Shown piece by piece: positions 7,409 through 9,033 of a stretch of 9,033 nucleotides of DNA (positions within the stretch are counted from its first letter, which is position 1; every line of letters starts with the position of its first letter). The translations under genes and the position numbers were made by a program. The stretch is from Acidobacteriota bacterium (GTDB lineage Bacteria; Acidobacteriota; Terriglobia; Bryobacterales; Bryobacteraceae). Location of the stretch: NCBI GenBank assembly GCA_003223065.1, contig QHXU01000252.1, positions 1 to 9,033 of the forward strand, given 5' to 3'. The notes under the pieces were generated by a model. It was not told the DNA's origin. It saw only the letters and a list, made by a program, of their open reading frames with translations, and ran no database searches.

Positions 7409-7497
7409 ATTTCAGTTTCAGCGGAGCAGGTGAAAGCCGGGCGAAGAGACCGGGCACAGTATCAACGCTCTCGCCTTTGCCGCGCGGGTGTTTGCGT

Positions 7498-7953
7498 TCA
7501 GTGATGTAGCGACTTCAGGTAAGCCAGGACGGCTTCGGCGTCTGCGCGCGTCATGCGAAAAGGCGGCATCGGGGGATTAGGAGGCCTGCCGGTACGCGAG
7601 ATCCCCGTAGTCATCAAGGTAATGAACTCAGCATCGGTACCCGGAGGGGTGCCGGCAATGCGAGGCTCCCTTGTCGCCCAGGTTGGCGCAGGATACGTTG
7701 GTTCTGTCTGTACCGGACCGCCCTGCAGCCAGTTCGTCCGCTCGGGGTTACCATGCTCGTCTCGTGGAGTATGGCAGCGCTCGCACATCGCCACCCCCTC
7801 CACGATGTATCTGCCGCGTTCGATGAGGCTCTGGTTCCGCATTCCGGTGTCTTCGCGCTTCTTCGCTTCTTTTACTTGGGCCTTTGCGGGCTGCGAGGCG
7901 TCCGCCGCAAACAGCAAAAAGCCCATAAGTGACAGTCTGGTGAGTTTATTCAT
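7498..7953 (-). CDS. Exported mono-haem c-type cytochrome
   Basis: A 151-residue protein from the ATG at 7953. A signal peptide covers about residues 1-25 ('LTRLSLMGFLLFAADAS', cleavage likely after 'AKA'). The mature part begins with a charged linker, then the haem c site 'CERCH' (Cys57, Cys60, His61). A probable distal axial Met is Met129 in 'NPPMPPF'; Met134 is the alternative. The closing helix 'RADAEAVLAYLKSL' is typical of class I cytochrome c. It would carry electrons in the periplasm; its partner oxidase or dehydrogenase is not in the window. A TTG at 7971 would add six residues (MIIQGL) but has no ribosome site, whereas AAGG lies 4 nt before the ATG. Neighbours on the same strand are 161 and 214 bp away, so a shared transcript is not evident. 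It stops at TGA, right after the expected C-terminal helix. Confidence 0.88.
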   Translation of the reverse strand: MNKLTRLSLMGFLLFAADASQPAKAQVKEAKKREDTGMRNQSLIERGRYIVEGVAMCERCHTPRDEHGNPERTNWLQGGPVQTEPTYPAPTWATREPRIAGTPPGTDAEFITLMTTGISRTGRPPNPPMPPFRMTRADAEAVLAYLKSLHH

Positions 7954-8008
7954 AAGCCCTTGAATGATCAAGATAGCGAATCCGCAAGAATCATGCGGCG
8001 TGCGGCAG

Positions 8009-8014
8009 ATTCTA
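8009..8014 (-). promoter_or_regulatory. Possible -10 box of the cytochrome gene
   Basis: TAGAAT on the minus strand lies 55 nt before the cytochrome ATG. No convincing -35 precedes it. A second AT-rich candidate, TATCTT, lies closer to the gene. Weak motif evidence only. Confidence 0.2.
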
Positions 8015-8076
8015 GCGGGCTACCTCGATCGGCCGGATGCGCCGGTCGATTCAGAACGCACTCGGCGGCTCTATGA

Positions 8077-8095
8077 GGAGTCAGGGCTTGACTCC
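8077..8095 (-). terminator. Hairpin downstream of the CHRD gene, possible weak terminator
   Basis: A perfect 7-bp stem (GGAGTCA at 8077-8083, TGACTCC at 8089-8095) has a 5-nt loop and sits 19 nt past the CHRD stop on the minus strand. No T-tract follows, so termination efficiency is doubtful. It may instead be a processing or protective hairpin at the transcript end. Confidence 0.35.
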
Positions 8096-8114
8096 AGATT
8101 CCCGGCTTTAGTCC

Positions 8115-8639
8115 TTAATCCTTATCCTTGTCCTTTTCTCGCTTTCCTCGGACGACCTGGCCGCGGATCTCGCCGCCGGGGAACTTCGTCGTGTGCATGT
8201 TGGCATAAGCATCACCGTCGCGCACGGCTTCCAGGGCTGACGTGAGGTCGCCGGGATCAATGCCTTGGGTCGTCGGCCCTGTAACGTTGGCTGCAGAGAT
8301 CGTCCCGGTAATGGTTCCTGATGTTGCCGCCGGACAGACGGGCTGGTTCCCGCCGCCGCACAAGAATATCATCACTCCACCTGCCACCTTCGGCGGCGCG
8401 AAGTGCAAGTGCGCGACCAAAAGGTTCGTGGATAGCCCGGAGAACGTTATTGAGAACGTGATAGTGCTCCCGAGCTCCATGTGGAACGTGGCTGTGCCAG
8501 CACTATTGATCGGCGGCACCTCGTTGTCCCCGGCCAGTTTGGCGGAAAAAACCTCCGTGGCGGCGTGCGCCGCGGGTGCGGCACATAGTGCCGCCGCCAG
8601 CGCTGCCCTTGCCAACATGCCGATGCTCCTGAGATTCAT
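8115..8639 (-). CDS. Exported CHRD-domain protein
   Basis: A 174-residue protein from the ATG at 8639. Residues 1-26 are a signal peptide ('MLARAALAAALCAAPAAHA', cleaved before Ala27). The rest is one CHRD domain: 'FSAKLAGDNEVPP' (31-43), 'AHLHFAPP' (76-83), 'YANMHT' (145-150) and the closing 'FPGGEIRGQVV' (153-163). Cys94 and Cys102 could form a disulfide. It ends in a charged tail 'KREKDKDKD' beyond the domain. CHRD domains were first noted in chordin and occur in many secreted bacterial proteins; the bacterial role is not established. The frame is open further upstream, but the ATG at 8639 has a Shine-Dalgarno and begins the signal peptide directly, while the longer version would put 21 polar residues before it. 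Confidence 0.87.
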   Translation of the reverse strand: MNLRSIGMLARAALAAALCAAPAAHAATEVFSAKLAGDNEVPPINSAGTATFHMELGSTITFSITFSGLSTNLLVAHLHFAPPKVAGGVMIFLCGGGNQPVCPAATSGTITGTISAANVTGPTTQGIDPGDLTSALEAVRDGDAYANMHTTKFPGGEIRGQVVRGKREKDKDKD

Positions 8640-8645
8640 GGCGTG

Positions 8646-8650
8646 CTCCT
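8646..8650 (-). promoter_or_regulatory. Shine-Dalgarno deciding the CHRD gene start
   Basis: AGGAG on the minus strand lies 6 nt before the ATG at 8639. It favours this start over the in-frame one at 8702. Confidence 0.65.
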
Positions 8651-8690
8651 GTTTGCCAGGTTTTCCAATTTCAGCGCCCTGCCCGCCAAC

Positions 8691-8696
8691 AGTATA
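8691..8696 (-). promoter_or_regulatory. Candidate -10 box of the CHRD gene
   Basis: TATACT (5 of 6 to consensus) lies between selC and the CHRD gene and would give a leader of about 45 nt. No good -35 is visible at 16-18 bp. It overlaps the in-frame upstream start at 8702, which further argues for the 8639 start. Confidence 0.35.
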
Positions 8697-8709
8697 CAAC
8701 AAGGGCCAC

Positions 8710-8721
8710 GGAGCGGACTCC
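8710..8721 (-). terminator. Short hairpin after selC, possible terminator
   Basis: On the minus strand GGAG-TCCG-CTCC forms a 4-bp stem closed by a UNCG-type tetraloop, 24 nt past the tRNA 3' end. Only a weak T-containing stretch (CCCTTGTTG) follows. It may mark the selC transcript end. Confidence 0.25.
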
Positions 8722-8745
8722 AGAAGTCATAGCGGAATCGAGAAT

Positions 8746-8840
8746 TGGCGGAAGCTAGTGGGAGTCGAACCCACCTGCGGCAGCGAGTGCCCCACGCTGG
8801 TTTTGAAGACCAGGCCCAGCACCGGCCAAGACTAGCTTCC
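8746..8840 (-). tRNA. selC: tRNA-Sec (UCA anticodon)
   Basis: A 95-nt selenocysteine tRNA gene including encoded discriminator G and CCA. On the minus strand it folds as an 8-bp acceptor stem (GGAAGCTA with TAGCTTCC), a long 6-bp D stem (CTTGGC with GCTGGG, three wobbles) with the short CGGT loop, anticodon stem CTGGT/ACCAG, and loop CTTCAAA with anticodon TCA. A long variable arm follows (TGGGGCA with TGCCGCA, one G-G mismatch), then a 5-bp T stem with loop TTCGACT. The 8-bp acceptor, 6-bp D stem, long variable arm and UCA anticodon are the hallmarks of bacterial tRNA-Sec, and the length equals that of E. coli selC. It is charged with serine, converted to selenocysteine by SelA, and delivered by SelB to UGA codons followed by a SECIS element. 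None of selA, selB or selD is in the window. Confidence 0.97.
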
Positions 8841-8846
8841 GAGGCG

Positions 8847-8852
8847 ATTCTA
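8847..8852 (-). promoter_or_regulatory. -10-like box TAGAAT directly before selC
   Basis: On the minus strand TAGAAT is followed by exactly six bases (CGCCTC) and then G1 of the mature tRNA. Transcription from this box would therefore start at or beside the mature 5' end. No good -35 element is visible, so this rests on the -10 motif and its spacing. Confidence 0.4.
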
Positions 8853-8949
8853 ACAGGTCTCCCATCGATTAGTTGCACGCACGCCTGGCGGCGCCTCTCG
8901 AGATACAGAGATTTTCGATCTGATTTACGGCGAAAGGTCCCTGCCGGCG

Positions 8950-8958
8950 TGATATGCT
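8950..8958 (+). promoter_or_regulatory. Candidate extended -10 promoter of the right-edge gene
   Basis: TGATATGCT fits the extended -10 pattern TGnTATnnT, on the plus strand and divergent from selC. It would start a transcript near 8965, only a few bases before the ATG at 8972. A -35 element is not evident. Confidence 0.3.
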
Positions 8959-8971
8959 GTTCTCGCCCTGA

Positions 8972-9033
8972 ATGCCGCAGCGGATTGTACTCCCTCGCAT
9001 CTGCATTGCCCTCGGGTTTCCGGAGGTCGAACG
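8972..9033 (+). CDS. Partial open frame at the right edge (N-terminus only)
   Basis: An ATG at 8972 opens a frame of 20 full codons that runs off the window, immediately after an in-frame TGA. The peptide includes 'LPRICIALGFPEVE', which looks like real protein with a short beta strand. It faintly recalls the N-terminus of type I 3-dehydroquinate dehydratases, but 20 residues cannot support a name. No Shine-Dalgarno precedes this ATG. A GGAGG at 9022-9026 would suit a different start just beyond the edge at about 9034, in which case this frame would be spurious. Confidence 0.4.
   Translation, partial: MPQRIVLPRICIALGFPEVE

Noticed and set aside
7498..7500. TGA stop of the cytochrome gene read as selenocysteine, given selC nearby
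   Set aside because: The protein already ends at the normal C-terminal helix, and readthrough adds only 11 Arg-rich residues before another stop. The TGA of the GGT-family gene (1673-1675) likewise adds only four residues before TAA.
7276..7509. A 77-codon plus-strand frame in the cytochrome/coiled-coil gap
   Set aside because: No ribosome site, no domain-like sequence, and it overlaps both flanking genes' ends.
8242..8835. A plus-strand frame of 197 codons opposite the CHRD gene and selC
   Set aside because: It runs through the tRNA gene and antisense to a clear CHRD domain and signal peptide, so it is a shadow.
8700..8880. A mobile element or integration site at selC
   Set aside because: tRNA genes, including selC, are common integration sites, but I see no integrase and no repeated copy of the selC 3' end in the window.
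1..9033. CRISPR array, toxin-antitoxin pair, phage or defence genes
   Set aside because: No regularly spaced repeats and no proteins of those families were found on either strand.

Overview
The window reads as bacterial chromosome of moderately high GC, most likely from an Acidobacteriota (Bryobacter/Solibacter-like) genome. The best pointer is the roughly 1,000-residue TonB-dependent receptor with an N-terminal carboxypeptidase-regulatory (Cna-B-like) domain and the Oar-type signature 'IPLNGR', a family greatly expanded in that phylum. An exported GH27 glycosidase with an extra N-terminal beta domain and an exported CHRD protein fit the same picture. The taxonomic call is inference from protein style, not from a marker gene.

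Layout. The left part (about 1-6384) is on the plus strand: a gamma-glutamyltransferase-family Ntn-hydrolase (32-1675, its start possibly beyond the left edge), a 121-bp gap with a promoter-like sequence, the TonB-dependent receptor (1797-4817), a 58-bp gap with a -10-like box, and the GH27 alpha-galactosidase-family enzyme (4876-6384). From 6390 the genes switch to the minus strand: a membrane-anchored coiled-coil protein of unknown function (6390-7283), an exported c-type cytochrome (7498-7953), an exported CHRD-domain protein (8115-8639) and the selenocysteine tRNA gene selC (8746-8840). After a short divergent spacer, an unlisted open frame starts on the plus strand at 8972 and runs off the right edge. 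No gene-free stretch exceeds about 215 bp.

How the genes might work together. Almost every protein here is exported or membrane-bound. The receptor and GH27 enzyme are adjacent and co-oriented, so import and trimming of a galactoside-containing substrate is possible, but no SusD, transporter or regulator is present to prove it. The minus-strand genes are 106-214 bp apart and look like separate units rather than a tight operon. selC implies that the organism decodes UGA as selenocysteine, with selA, selB, selD and the selenoproteins encoded elsewhere.

Most notable points: (1) the GGT-family enzyme keeps the catalytic core but has lost six residues that bind the gamma-glutamyl group in E. coli GGT; (2) selC is canonical, with encoded GCCA, and is preceded by TAGAAT placed so that transcription would start at the mature 5' end; (3) the GH27 gene has the same TAGAAT-N6 arrangement before its ATG and no Shine-Dalgarno, suggesting a leaderless mRNA. 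I found no mobile element, CRISPR array or clearly new multi-gene system.
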